Below are positions 51,758 through 60,800 of a stretch of DNA of 64,000 nt, one piece after another. This stretch comes from JAVDCA01 sp035293985 (lineage in GTDB: Bacteria; Pseudomonadota; Alphaproteobacteria; Rhizobiales; Xanthobacteraceae). Position 1 is the first letter of the stretch; every line of letters starts with the position of its first letter. The notes beneath the pieces are model-generated. The model saw only the letters and a program-made list of their open reading frames with translations. It did not search any database and was not told the DNA's origin. A program made the position numbers and the translations under genes. The stretch lies in assembly GCA_035293985.1 (NCBI GenBank), contig DATGLS010000036.1, positions 4,728-68,727 on the forward strand, read 5' to 3'.

Positions 51758-52093
51758 TCACGCGGCGCTGAGGCTCGCGGTGCGCCGCTCGCGATAGACG
51801 AAGTAGAGGTTGCGCGCATAGACGAAGACGCCGAACCCCTGACCCAGGATGAACACCGGATCGCGCTTGGCCAGCGCATAGGCGAACAGCAGCAGCCCGC
51901 CGCCGATCGAGAAGAACCAGAAGCCGATCGGAATGACGCTCTTGCGCGCCCGTTCGCTCGCCACCCACTGCACCAGGAAGCGCATGGTGAACATGAGCTG
52001 GCCTATATAGCCGAACACCACCAGCCAGCTCAGGTTGAGGAAGAAGACGTTGTAGAGATAGCCTCCGACCTCGTGCGCCAGATCAGCCACCAT
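51758..52093 (-). CDS. lipid-A-disaccharide synthase N-terminal (LAB_N) domain protein
   Basis: This 111-residue integral membrane protein has three membrane segments (about 12-35, 49-66, 75-92) and the LAB_N pattern FTMRFLVQWVASERARKSVIP (split here: FTMRFLVQW and SERARKSVIPIGFWFFS). Such small proteins accompany polyprenyl-phosphate glycosyltransferases; by position it resembles RgtF of Rhizobium, needed for polyprenyl-phosphate galacturonate. ATG 52093 has GGGAGG eight bases upstream; a GTG three codons earlier is less well placed. It overlaps the preceding glycosyltransferase gene by 11 bases. Confidence 0.85.
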   Translation of the reverse strand: MVADLAHEVGGYLYNVFFLNLSWLVVFGYIGQLMFTMRFLVQWVASERARKSVIPIGFWFFSIGGGLLLFAYALAKRDPVFILGQGFGVFVYARNLYFVYRERRTASLSAA

Positions 52094-52946
52094 CGCGTTC
52101 ACCCTCCCTCGCCTGCCCGCCCACTTGCCCGCTCACTTGCTCGCTCACTTGCTCGCTCAGTTGCTCAGTCACCTGCGGCACGCGCTTCTTGCGCCGCACC
52201 AGCCACCATACGCCGGCAAGATCGAGGATGCCGACCCACAGCCGGTCCCACATGCCGTAGTTGGAGACGCCGTGCCGCCGCTCGCGGTCGACGACGTCGA
52301 CATAGACCACCTCGAAGCCGTCGCGCCGCACCAGCGCCGGCAGGAAGCGATGCAGCCCGTCGAAATAGGGCAGCGCCAGAAACACGTCGCGGCGGAACGC
52401 CTTGAGGCCGCAGCCGGTGTCGCGGGTGCCGTCGCGCAGGATCGCGCCGCGCACGCCGTTGGCGATGCGCGACTGCATGCGCTTGAAGCCGCTCGCCTTG
52501 CGCCCCACCCGCTGGCCCGCCGCGAGCCCGACCTTGGCGCCGCCCCGCGCGACGGCATCGAGCAGCAATGGGACGAATTTCGGATCGTTCTGCCCGTCGC
52601 CGTCGAGGGTGGCGACGAGCGGCGCGCGCGCGGCCGCAACCCCCGTGCGCACGGCGGCGGACTGGCCGCATGACACCGCGTGCTCGACCTGGCGCAGGTA
52701 GGGACGCGTGCGCATCGCGGCGACGAGCTCCGCCTCGGTCGTATCGGTCGAGCCGTCGTTGACGCAGACGATCTCGAAGGCGCGGCCCGCGAGCGCCACC
52801 GCGATCTCCTCGATCAGCGGCGTGATGTTGCCGGCCTCGTTGCGCAACGGCACCACCACCGACACGGCCGGCGCGACGCCGATGGTTGGCATCGGCGTCA
52901 CTTCGGCACGCTGCCTCGTGTCGGTGATGTCTGCGCCTGCCGCCAC
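52083..52946 (-). CDS. family 2 polyprenyl-phosphate glycosyltransferase
   Basis: This 287-residue DPM1/ArnC-type enzyme probably moves a sugar from a nucleotide to a polyprenyl phosphate. It has SVVVPLRNEAGNI (about 29-41), VNDGSTDTT (about 62-70), the metal-binding TLDGDGQNDP (about 112-121), GCGLKAFRRDVF (about 177-188) and one C-terminal amphipathic/membrane segment. The last 30 residues contain five tetrapeptide repeats (QxxE/G) coded by a 12-base tandem repeat. GTG 52946 is chosen because AGGG precedes it, eight bases after the PAP2 stop; ATG 52892 is an alternative. Position suggests an RgtE-like role. Confidence 0.87.
   Translation of the reverse strand: MAAGADITDTRQRAEVTPMPTIGVAPAVSVVVPLRNEAGNITPLIEEIAVALAGRAFEIVCVNDGSTDTTEAELVAAMRTRPYLRQVEHAVSCGQSAAVRTGVAAARAPLVATLDGDGQNDPKFVPLLLDAVARGGAKVGLAAGQRVGRKASGFKRMQSRIANGVRGAILRDGTRDTGCGLKAFRRDVFLALPYFDGLHRFLPALVRRDGFEVVYVDVVDRERRHGVSNYGMWDRLWVGILDLAGVWWLVRRKKRVPQVTEQLSEQVSEQVSGQVGGQAREGERDGG
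52116..52175 (-). repeat. 12-base tandem repeat in the glycosyltransferase C-terminus
   Basis: Five units: CCCGCCCACTTG, CCCGCTCACTTG, CTCGCTCACTTG, CTCGCTCAGTTG and CTCAGTCACCTG on the plus strand. On the coding strand they give QVTE, QLSE, QVSE, QVSG and QVGG, a soluble tail after the last membrane-proximal basic segment RRKKR. Confidence 0.9.
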
Positions 52947-52954
52947 GTTTTTCC

Positions 52955-53818
52955 CTATCTGCCGAGCAGCGCCGCCGCGGCGCGGATGAGCCGACGCAGC
53001 GACGGGCCCGGCATCGCCTGCACCCGGCCGTCGCGATCGACGTAGAAGCCGAGCCGGCGCGCCGCAAACCAGTCGCGCACCAGGATCGCGCCGATCGCGC
53101 CGAAGGCCGCGCCGGCGATGACGTCGCTCGTGTAGTGCGCGAGCACGATCACCCGGCTCGCCGCGATGACGAGCGCATAGATCCACAGCACCGGCCGCGC
53201 GCGCGGAAACACCAGGCCGACCGCGACCAGGGTCGCAAACACCGTGGTGGCATGGCCGGACGGCATGCTGGCGAATTCCGATTTCCACCGCAGCGGCTCG
53301 TACGCGAACGGGCCGAGCTCGGACGGCCGCACGCGGCCGATGATGCGCTTGATGATCGTATCGGCAAGGCCCGTGAGCCCGACCGCGAGGAACATGTAGC
53401 CGAGCCGGATCGCCGCCGCCGCGACGACGCCGCGCGCCATCGGGGCGAGCCGCGGGATGTCGAGGACCGGGGTCGCGACCAGCGGCACGAACAGCACCGT
53501 GAGCGGCCACACGCCGCGGCCGAAATCGGTGAGCTCGTTGAAGGTGTCGATGACGTTGCGCGGCAGGCGCTCGGCGGCGTGCATCATCGGCGCATCGAGG
53601 AACACCATGGCGGCCGCGATCGCGGCCAGCACCAGCGGCGCCCAGGGCAGGAAGCGCCGCCACGCCGGCACGAGACGGCGGGTCCACGCGCCGCGCGGCG
53701 CGCGGAACAGCGTGACGAGGCCCGCCGTCACGTTGGCGATGATGTAGCCTGCGCCGGCCGGCGCGGAACGCGCGGCCCGGCGCGGCGCCATCAACGTCGT
53801 GTCGCTCGGCGCCGTCAT
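52955..53818 (-). CDS. PAP2-superfamily lipid phosphatase
   Basis: This 287-residue integral membrane phosphatase has all three catalytic motifs: KRIIGRVRP (KX6RP, about 158-166), PSGH (about 188-191), and SRVIVLAHYTSD (SRX5HX3D, about 222-233), with about six membrane segments. Relatives act as lipid-A phosphatases (LpxE/LpxF) or undecaprenyl-diphosphate phosphatases. In this operon, with GT2, LAB_N and GT83 genes, an LpxE-like lipid-A role is plausible. The start overlaps nothing; the upstream gene stops ten bases earlier. Confidence 0.88.
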   Translation of the reverse strand: MTAPSDTTLMAPRRAARSAPAGAGYIIANVTAGLVTLFRAPRGAWTRRLVPAWRRFLPWAPLVLAAIAAAMVFLDAPMMHAAERLPRNVIDTFNELTDFGRGVWPLTVLFVPLVATPVLDIPRLAPMARGVVAAAAIRLGYMFLAVGLTGLADTIIKRIIGRVRPSELGPFAYEPLRWKSEFASMPSGHATTVFATLVAVGLVFPRARPVLWIYALVIAASRVIVLAHYTSDVIAGAAFGAIGAILVRDWFAARRLGFYVDRDGRVQAMPGPSLRRLIRAAAALLGR

Positions 53819-53828
53819 CGAACAACCC

Positions 53829-55550
53829 TCATGGCACCGCCCGATAGACCGTCACGGCGATCGGCTGCCCGCCGCTGACATTGATGCCTTCGACCCGCAT
53901 GCCCTTCGCGTAGCGCACGCCGAGCGCGTCCGCCCGCAGCGCGAACGAGCGCTCGTCGCGCGCCTCGACGAAGGCGAAACGGCACCCGCCCGGTTTGAGG
54001 AACTCGGCGGCGCCGGCGCCGTCGGTGTGCTTCAAGCCGGTGCCGGCGAGAAACACCAGGCTCGGCTCGTGATAGCCGGCCGTCGCCACCTGCGGAACAT
54101 CGCACTTGGCATTGAAGCGCACATATTTCGCCAGATCCTGCGCCGGGAAGAGCTGCGGGATCCACGCGAGCGTCGCGCCGAACAGCGCCCAAGAAACGAG
54201 GATGGCGGCCGCGACGGCGCGCAGCAGCGAGAGCTCGGCGCCGTCGACCTCGAACAGCCGCCACGCGAACAGCGCGACGAGAAGCGCCGCGACGATGAAC
54301 GGCCAGGCGAGCGCGCCCGGCTCGGCCGCGAGCTTGATGTGCAGCACGATCGCCAGCACGCCGAACCCGATGGTGAGGATGAACCACCAGGCCGGCCCGG
54401 TGCGCAGCCAGCGCTGCGGCGCCAGCGCCTTGTTCTCGACCGCGCCCGCGATCAGGATCGCGATCGCGGGATAGACCGGCAGCACATAGTGCGGCAGCTT
54501 GGTCACGACGATCTCGAGCACGATCCACGCCGGCACCACCCAGGCGATCAGGAACCGCGCCCCCGGTTCCTTGCGCTCGCGCCATACCGCGGGCGCCGCC
54601 AGCGCCGCCAGCATGGCGCCGGGAAAGAACGTCACCCAGAACAGCACGAAATAGGCGCCGGGCGGCGCGCCGTGCGACTCCTGTGCGCCCACGACCTTGG
54701 CGAGGAGATCGTGGCCGACCGAGTCGGCAAAAAATTGATCGCCGCTCTTCGCCACGATGGCGATGAACCACGGCAGCACCAGAAGAAGCATCCAGGCAAT
54801 GCCCGGCAAGGGCTTGAGCCGCATCAGCCAGGCGGCCGAGCGATCGACGACGGTGAGCGCGAGCGCCGCGAGGCCGACGAACATAAGGATCAGCGGTCCT
54901 TTGAGCAGGATGCCGGCCGCGAGCGCGGTCCAGAAGATCGCCGGGCGGCGCCACGGATGGTAGGCTTCGCGCCCGATGCCCTGCCCTTCGAGATAGATGC
55001 GCCCGAGCGCCCCCATGGCGGCGACGATGGTGAGCAGCAGCACCGCGTCGGTGGTGGCGAGCCGCGCCTCGAAGCCGAGCAGGATCGAGGACGCCATCAT
55101 CAGGCCCGCGAGCAGCGCGCCCCGGCGGGTGACGAAGGCGAGCGCCGCCCAGTAGGTCGCAAGGACGGCGCCGATCGCGCCGAGCAGCGAGGGGAAGCGA
55201 TAGAGCCAGATGCGCGTATGCGCGCGCGGCACGCCGACCGCGTTGCCGAGCGCGACGGTCGCGGCCTGCAGCCAGTAGATGCCGACCGGCTTCTTGTAGC
55301 GGGCCTCGTCCTGGAAGCGGATGTCGACGAAGTTGCCGGTCTCCAGCATCTGCTTGGTCGCCTGGGCGAAGCGCGACTCGTCGCGATCGACCGGCGGAAT
55401 GCCGAAGAAGCCGGGCAGAAATGCCAGCAGGCAGGCGAGCACGAGCAGGCCCGCCGCGCGCCGGTGCGATGCGCAGGCGCCATCGACGACGGCCTGGAGG
55501 CCGAAGCGCAACGTCAGTTTCTCGGATGCCTCGTCGCTGACGACGGCCAT
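53829..55550 (-). CDS. ArnT/GT83-like membrane glycosyltransferase
   Basis: This 573-residue polytopic protein belongs to the PMT/ArnT family, which transfers a sugar from a polyprenyl phosphate to lipid A on the periplasmic face. It shows the family first loop GIPPVDRDESRFAQATKQM (about 50-68; DE is the catalytic acidic pair) and RFQDEARYKKPVGIYWLQ (about 77-94), then about eleven membrane segments and a periplasmic C-terminal domain (about 480-573). ATG 55550 has GGGGAATGC upstream; the ATG at 55631 would add 27 polar residues. It leads the operon with PAP2, GT2 and LAB_N genes, resembling the rgtD-lpxE-rgtE-rgtF grouping of Rhizobium. Confidence 0.87.
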   Translation of the reverse strand: MAVVSDEASEKLTLRFGLQAVVDGACASHRRAAGLLVLACLLAFLPGFFGIPPVDRDESRFAQATKQMLETGNFVDIRFQDEARYKKPVGIYWLQAATVALGNAVGVPRAHTRIWLYRFPSLLGAIGAVLATYWAALAFVTRRGALLAGLMMASSILLGFEARLATTDAVLLLTIVAAMGALGRIYLEGQGIGREAYHPWRRPAIFWTALAAGILLKGPLILMFVGLAALALTVVDRSAAWLMRLKPLPGIAWMLLLVLPWFIAIVAKSGDQFFADSVGHDLLAKVVGAQESHGAPPGAYFVLFWVTFFPGAMLAALAAPAVWRERKEPGARFLIAWVVPAWIVLEIVVTKLPHYVLPVYPAIAILIAGAVENKALAPQRWLRTGPAWWFILTIGFGVLAIVLHIKLAAEPGALAWPFIVAALLVALFAWRLFEVDGAELSLLRAVAAAILVSWALFGATLAWIPQLFPAQDLAKYVRFNAKCDVPQVATAGYHEPSLVFLAGTGLKHTDGAGAAEFLKPGGCRFAFVEARDERSFALRADALGVRYAKGMRVEGINVSGGQPIAVTVYRAVP

Positions 55551-55687
55551 GCATTCCCCGGTGGCGCCCCCGCGCCAGCCCCATCTCGTACCGCTTCGCC
55601 CGGGAAAATGCGACCCACTAGATGGTGGCAAAAAGGACTAAATCCGCACCTGAGATGTCAGGAACAAGCCGTTGAAAACAAGGGAAC

Positions 55688-57856
55688 TTACTGCATCCTG
55701 ACCAGGACGCTATCGGCCGCCCCCTTGGCGTCCATGACGGTCAGGCGAACGAACCCCGGCCCGTCGGGCGCGAAGAACACCTCATGGCGATCAGTCGCGG
55801 TCTCGAGCGGCACGCCGTTCATCAGCACGGTCAGCGGCAGATGGCCGCCGACGATTTTCACCGGAACCCGCTCGTCCGACCCGCCGCCCGCGAGCTCGAG
55901 TTGCGCGCCGTTCGGCGGGAACATGATCTTGAGCGGTGGGCCGTCATTGCCGCTGGGTAATCCGCCGTCGGAGCGGAAGTGCTGCAAGGGCAGCGGCAGC
56001 CGCGCATTGGTGGCGAAGATCGCATGGCGGGGCGGCTTCGCCAGGGCGACCAGCGGCCGGCCCGAGCGCGCGAAGGCATCGAACAGCACCGGCGCCGCGA
56101 CCGTGTGGCCGATCATCCCCGGCATCGGCGCGCCGTCCGGCCGCCCGACCCAGACCCCGATGGTGGTGCGGCCGTCGAAGCCGACCGCCCAGGCGTCGCG
56201 ATAGCCGTAGGAGGTGCCGGTCTTGAACGCGATGCGCCCGCCGGCGGCATTCTCCGGCGGCGGCGTACCGAGCAGGATATTGCCGACGTACCAGGCCGGG
56301 ATCGGCTCCATCAGCCGGCGCGGCTGCGGCGGCGCCGCCGTCGCGTCGCGCCGCTCTGTGAGCGGAAGTGTCGTGCCGCCGCGCGCGAGGCCGAGATAGA
56401 GCTTGACCAGATCGTCGAGCGTGATGCCGAGGCCGCCGAGCGCCATCGCGAGACCGGGCGTCTCGCCCTTGGGCAGCACCAGGGTGCTGCCGGCCTGGGC
56501 GATGCGCGCCGAGAAGCGGCTCGGCCCGACGCGATCGAGCACCGCGACCGCCGGCACGTTGAGGGAGAGCTGCAGCGCGCGGCGCACCGACACGGTGCCC
56601 TGGAACGTGAGATCGAAATTCTCCGGCGCATAGGTGCCGTAGCGCGCCGGCCGGTCGTCGATCAGCGTATCCGGATGGATGAAGCCGTCCTCGAAGCCGA
56701 GCCCGTAGATGAACGGTTTGAGCGTCGAGCCGGGCGAGCGCAGCGCCCGGGTCATATCCACCGCGCCGGCGCGGCGCTGGTCGAAATAGTCGACCGAGCC
56801 GACGCGGGCCAGCACCTCGCCGCTCGCATTGTCCACCGCGAGCACCGCAATCGAGATGTCGGGCCCGAGCGCGCGGGCGCGCTCGCGCACCAGCTCCTCG
56901 AGACTCTTCTGCCACGGCGCCTCGATGGTGAGACGGATCAGCTTGACGTCCGGCGTCGCCGCGACCGCGGCTTCGGCGGCCTGCGGCGCCAGCATCGGCA
57001 TCGGCCGGCGCGCCGACGGCACCGGCTCGGCTTTCGCGCGCGCCGCGTCGGCCGCCGAGATGATCCCCTCCCATTGCAGGCGATCGAGCACGCGGTCGCG
57101 CGCGGCCTGCGCCTCGGCGTGCGCGCGGTCGGGCCGGCGCGCCTCCGGCGACTGCGGCAGCGCCACCAGCAGGGCGGCCTCGCCCAGGGTCAGCCGGCGC
57201 GGCTCGTGGCCGAAATAGGCGAGCGATGCGGCGCGCACGCCCTCGAGGTTGCCGCCGAACGGCGCGAGGTTGAGATAGAGATCGAGGATCTCGGTCTTGG
57301 TGAGCTTCCGCTCGATCTCGACCGCGCGCACCATCTGCCGCAGTTTTGCGCCGAGCGAGCGCTCGGTGCGCGGCTCGAGCAGCCGCGCCACCTGCATCGT
57401 GATGGTCGAGCCGCCCGACACGATGTGGCGCTCGGTCACGAGCTGGCCCGCCGCCCGCAGCGTCGCCAGCGCGTCGACGCCGTGGTGCCTGTAGAAGCGG
57501 TTGTCCTCGTAGCCGAGCAGCGCCTGGATGTAGCGCGGGTCGACCTGGTCGAGCTTGACGGGCAGCCGCCAGAGGCCGCCCGGGGTGGCGAAGGCGCGCA
57601 AGAGGCGCCCGTCGCGATCGACCGCGACGGTCGAGAATTGCATCGTCTCGCCGAGCGGCGCCGGACCGAGCGAGTGGACCCAGGCCGAGAAGGCGGCGAT
57701 CGCCGCGATGAAGAGCACTGCGATCGCCGCGAGCGTAGCCCGCATGGAGCGAAGCGTAATGCGGGGACGGCCGCGCCGCATCGCTTCGATGCTGGCGCTG
57801 ACCCCGGATTTCGCTTGCGCTCCATCCGGGCTGCGAACTGTCCCCGCGTCGCTCAT
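55688..57856 (-). CDS. pbpC: penicillin-binding protein 1C
   Basis: PBP1C is a bifunctional peptidoglycan synthase. The 722-residue protein has a cytosolic tail (1-38), one membrane segment (about 40-60), a GT51 transglycosylase domain (about 70-245; EDNRFYRHHG, GGSTITMQVAR, KRLxx-type KLTKTEILDLYLN), a transpeptidase domain with Ser377 in SPGSTLKPF, a SxN-like SLNVPA, and KTGTSYG, and a C-terminal BiPBP_C domain (about 630-722). ATG 57856 overlaps the macroglobulin stop by four bases (ATGA). Residues about 7-37 are encoded by two inverted REP-like palindromes, see separate entry. The macroglobulin-PBP1C pairing is common in proteobacteria. Confidence 0.95.
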   Translation of the reverse strand: MSDAGTVRSPDGAQAKSGVSASIEAMRRGRPRITLRSMRATLAAIAVLFIAAIAAFSAWVHSLGPAPLGETMQFSTVAVDRDGRLLRAFATPGGLWRLPVKLDQVDPRYIQALLGYEDNRFYRHHGVDALATLRAAGQLVTERHIVSGGSTITMQVARLLEPRTERSLGAKLRQMVRAVEIERKLTKTEILDLYLNLAPFGGNLEGVRAASLAYFGHEPRRLTLGEAALLVALPQSPEARRPDRAHAEAQAARDRVLDRLQWEGIISAADAARAKAEPVPSARRPMPMLAPQAAEAAVAATPDVKLIRLTIEAPWQKSLEELVRERARALGPDISIAVLAVDNASGEVLARVGSVDYFDQRRAGAVDMTRALRSPGSTLKPFIYGLGFEDGFIHPDTLIDDRPARYGTYAPENFDLTFQGTVSVRRALQLSLNVPAVAVLDRVGPSRFSARIAQAGSTLVLPKGETPGLAMALGGLGITLDDLVKLYLGLARGGTTLPLTERRDATAAPPQPRRLMEPIPAWYVGNILLGTPPPENAAGGRIAFKTGTSYGYRDAWAVGFDGRTTIGVWVGRPDGAPMPGMIGHTVAAPVLFDAFARSGRPLVALAKPPRHAIFATNARLPLPLQHFRSDGGLPSGNDGPPLKIMFPPNGAQLELAGGGSDERVPVKIVGGHLPLTVLMNGVPLETATDRHEVFFAPDGPGFVRLTVMDAKGAADSVLVRMQ
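57734..57835. repeat. pair of REP-like palindromes inside the pbpC coding start
   Basis: Element 1: CCCGCAT (57739-57745) and ATGCGGG (57759-57765) around GGAGCGAAGCGTA. Element 2: CCCGGAT (57803-57809) and ATCCGGG (57824-57830) around TTCGCTTGCGCTCC. The loops are near reverse complements, so the two elements are inverted copies. They match a GTAGCCCGGATGGAGCGAAGCG-type repeat common in rhizobial genomes as I recall. On the coding strand they give SPDGAQAKSG and RPRITLRSMRAT. Confidence 0.85.
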
Positions 57857-60800
57857 TTCGCCGACGTCACCTCGAGGTGGCCGGTCGCGGTGCGGCCGAA
57901 GCGGTCGGGGCGGTACATGTCCTCGACATAGGCCTGCGGCAGCACGTACTGGCCGGGCGAGACCGCCCGCACCACGTAGGCGACCGAGAACACCGCGTTG
58001 CTCTTCTCGGTGCGGTCGAACGCCGCCGCGAAGTGGTCGTCGCGGAACTCGGCATTGACCGGCTCGGCCGCGGCCTCGATCCAGGACAGCGCGCCGGTGT
58101 CGCCAGACGACACGAGCTTCGGGTTGTCGATCTCGAAGCCGGCCGGCAGGTAATCGGCGACGATCACGCGGCCGTAGTGCGGGTCGGGCTCGGTGACCTT
58201 GAGCACGACCACGAGCCGGGTGTTCTGCGGCACCTTGCTGGCATCGACCTCCTCGCCCTCGAGCGTGAAGTACTGCCGCTCGATCTTGAAGCCCTTCTCG
58301 GCCGGCGGCTCCGGCGTGACCGGCGCACCGCTCACCGAGACGACCGCCTTGAGGTCGACGTCGCCGGTGTCGGCGACCTTCACGTCCTCGCGCGCCAGAT
58401 CCGCCGCCCGATAGGTGCGGTAGAGCGGCTTGGTGCGCGCCTCGCCGTTGACCGCGAGCGCCACATGCGAGCCGCGGTCGAGCGCGAGGGCGGCGAGCAC
58501 CATCCAGGCGTCCTCCTGGGTCGACGTGTAGGTCGAGATGGCGCGCGCCGCCTCGACGCGGGCGACCGCATGCATGATGGTCGCCTGCGGCGCGCCGCCT
58601 TCCGCCGCGAGCGTCACCACGGCGGCGCTGTCGCGCAACGTCGAGCCATAGTCCGGCCGCGCCCACTCGAAGCGCGTCGGCATCAGGATCGAGTCGACCG
58701 CGGCGGCATAGACCCGGTCGGCACGGGCCTTGTCACCCATCAGCCCGAGCGCGGCCGCGATCTGCGCCTTGGCGAGCGGGGTCGCGATGTCGCTGAGCTT
58801 GGTGTCCGCGAGATAGCGCAGGTCCCCGATCGGCGCCGCGCCGTTGCGCGCCAGCACGTAGAGCGCATAGGCGAGCTCGCGGCCGCCGTTCTTGCTCACG
58901 TCGCCCAGGTTGGCGACGTAGTTGCGCAGCCGGTCGAGCGCCATCTTGAACGCGACGTCCGGCACCGCGAAGTGGTGCTCGCGCGCTCGCGTCAGGAAGT
59001 CGGTGACGTAGGCGTCGAGCCACGCGTCGTCGCCGCCCGCCGCCCACAGGCCGAACGAGCCGTCCGAGCCCTGGCGCGCCAGCAGGCGATCGATCGCGTC
59101 GCGGATGCGCTGGTCGAGCTCGCTGTCCATCGCGAGATGCGACTGGGCGGCGAGCTCGTTGGCGTAGAGCAGCGGCAGCGCCCGGCTGGTGATCTGCTCC
59201 GAGCAGCCGAACGGATAGCGGTCGAGCGCCTTGAGGATGGTGGCGGCATCGAGCGCCGTCGACGGGCCGACGGAAATCGACACCGCGCCGGTGCCGGGCA
59301 CGAGGTCGGCGAAGAGATCATGCGTCAGCGTGATGCTCTCGCCTTTCGCGATCGGCCGCACGCTGCGCCGCACCAGGATCTGCGTCGCCGGATGCGCCGG
59401 CAGCTTGTAGCTGCGGGTGAGCGCGAAGTCCTTGGGTCCGGCCAGGTTGACCTTCACGTTCGCAATGCCGGCGCCCGACGCGGTGATCGGCACCGTGAGC
59501 TGCGTGCGCTGCTTCTCGGCGAGATGCAGCGTCTGCGCGCCGCCGACTGCCGCGACCGGACCATCCGTTTCGATCGCGACCCGATAGTCGCCGGCCGCGC
59601 CGTCGACGTTGTCGACGTCGAGGTGCAGCGAGGCCTTGTCGCCGGTCAGGATGAACCTCGGCAGGGTCGCGGTCACGACGACCGGATCGCGCACGATCAC
59701 GTCGCCCACCGCCCGCCCCACCTGGTCCTTCGACCACGCGACCGCCATCACGCGCACGGTGCCGGCGAAATCGCCGATGTCGAACGAGACCTCGGCATTG
59801 CCGTCGGCCCCGACCGTCACGATGCCGGAGTAGAGCGCGAGCGGCGGCTGGGTCGGCGGCGCGGCCTGCAGCAGGTTGGCGCCGCCATCGCCGCCGGTGC
59901 GCAGCTGCCCGACATTGCCCTGCATGCCGTCGAGCAGTTGCCCATAGAGGTCGCGAATGTCGGCCGTGAGCCGGCGCTGGCCGAGATAGAACTCATCCGG
60001 CGCCGGCGGCTTGTAGTTGGTGAGGTTGAGGATGCCGACGTCGACGGCGGCGACCACCACCCTCGCGTCCTGCCCGGCGAGGCCCGCCAAATGCAGCGGC
60101 ACCTTCAGCGTCGAGTTCGGCCGGATCAGGCTCGGCACTTTCATGTCGACCGCGAGCGTCTTGCCTTTGCGGTCGACCGAGAACCATTGCACGCCGATGG
60201 CGCGGCCCGGCATGCGCTTGGCCGCCACATCGAGCGGGCGCAGCAGGGTCGCGACCACGTAGCCGCCGTTGCCCCAGTCGGCGCCGACCGGGACGTGGAT
60301 CTGGTTGGAGCCGAGCTTGACCTCCTGGGTGGTCGAGCTGATCAGCCGGTCGCCGACGATGTTGAGCATCAGCCGGCCGGCCGTGCGCGCCGTGACCGCG
60401 ACCGTCATCGTGTCGCCGACCTTGTAGTCGGGCTTGTCGAGCGCGATCTCCAGCATGTCGGGCGTGTCGGCGGTCGCGTCCGAGTACCAGCCGGACGTGA
60501 ACGCGAACGTGGTCATCGGCCCGTCCGGCTCGCCGGTCGAGACCTCGAGCCGGTAGCGGCCCCAGCTCACCAGCGGCGCCGCGATGCGGCCCGGCTTGTC
60601 CGCAGCGACGTCGATGTCGCCGTCCGCGACCCGCTTGGTCGCCTTGACGGGCTCCCACTGCCAGGCGTTGTCCTGCTTGTACCACTGGTAGCGCGTCTCG
60701 ATGCTGAACAGCTCGTAGTGCAGCTTGCGGGCGACCGTCTTGCCGTCGGGCGACGCCATCACGACGTCGAACGAGGCGGTGTCGCCCTCGCCGAGCGAGC

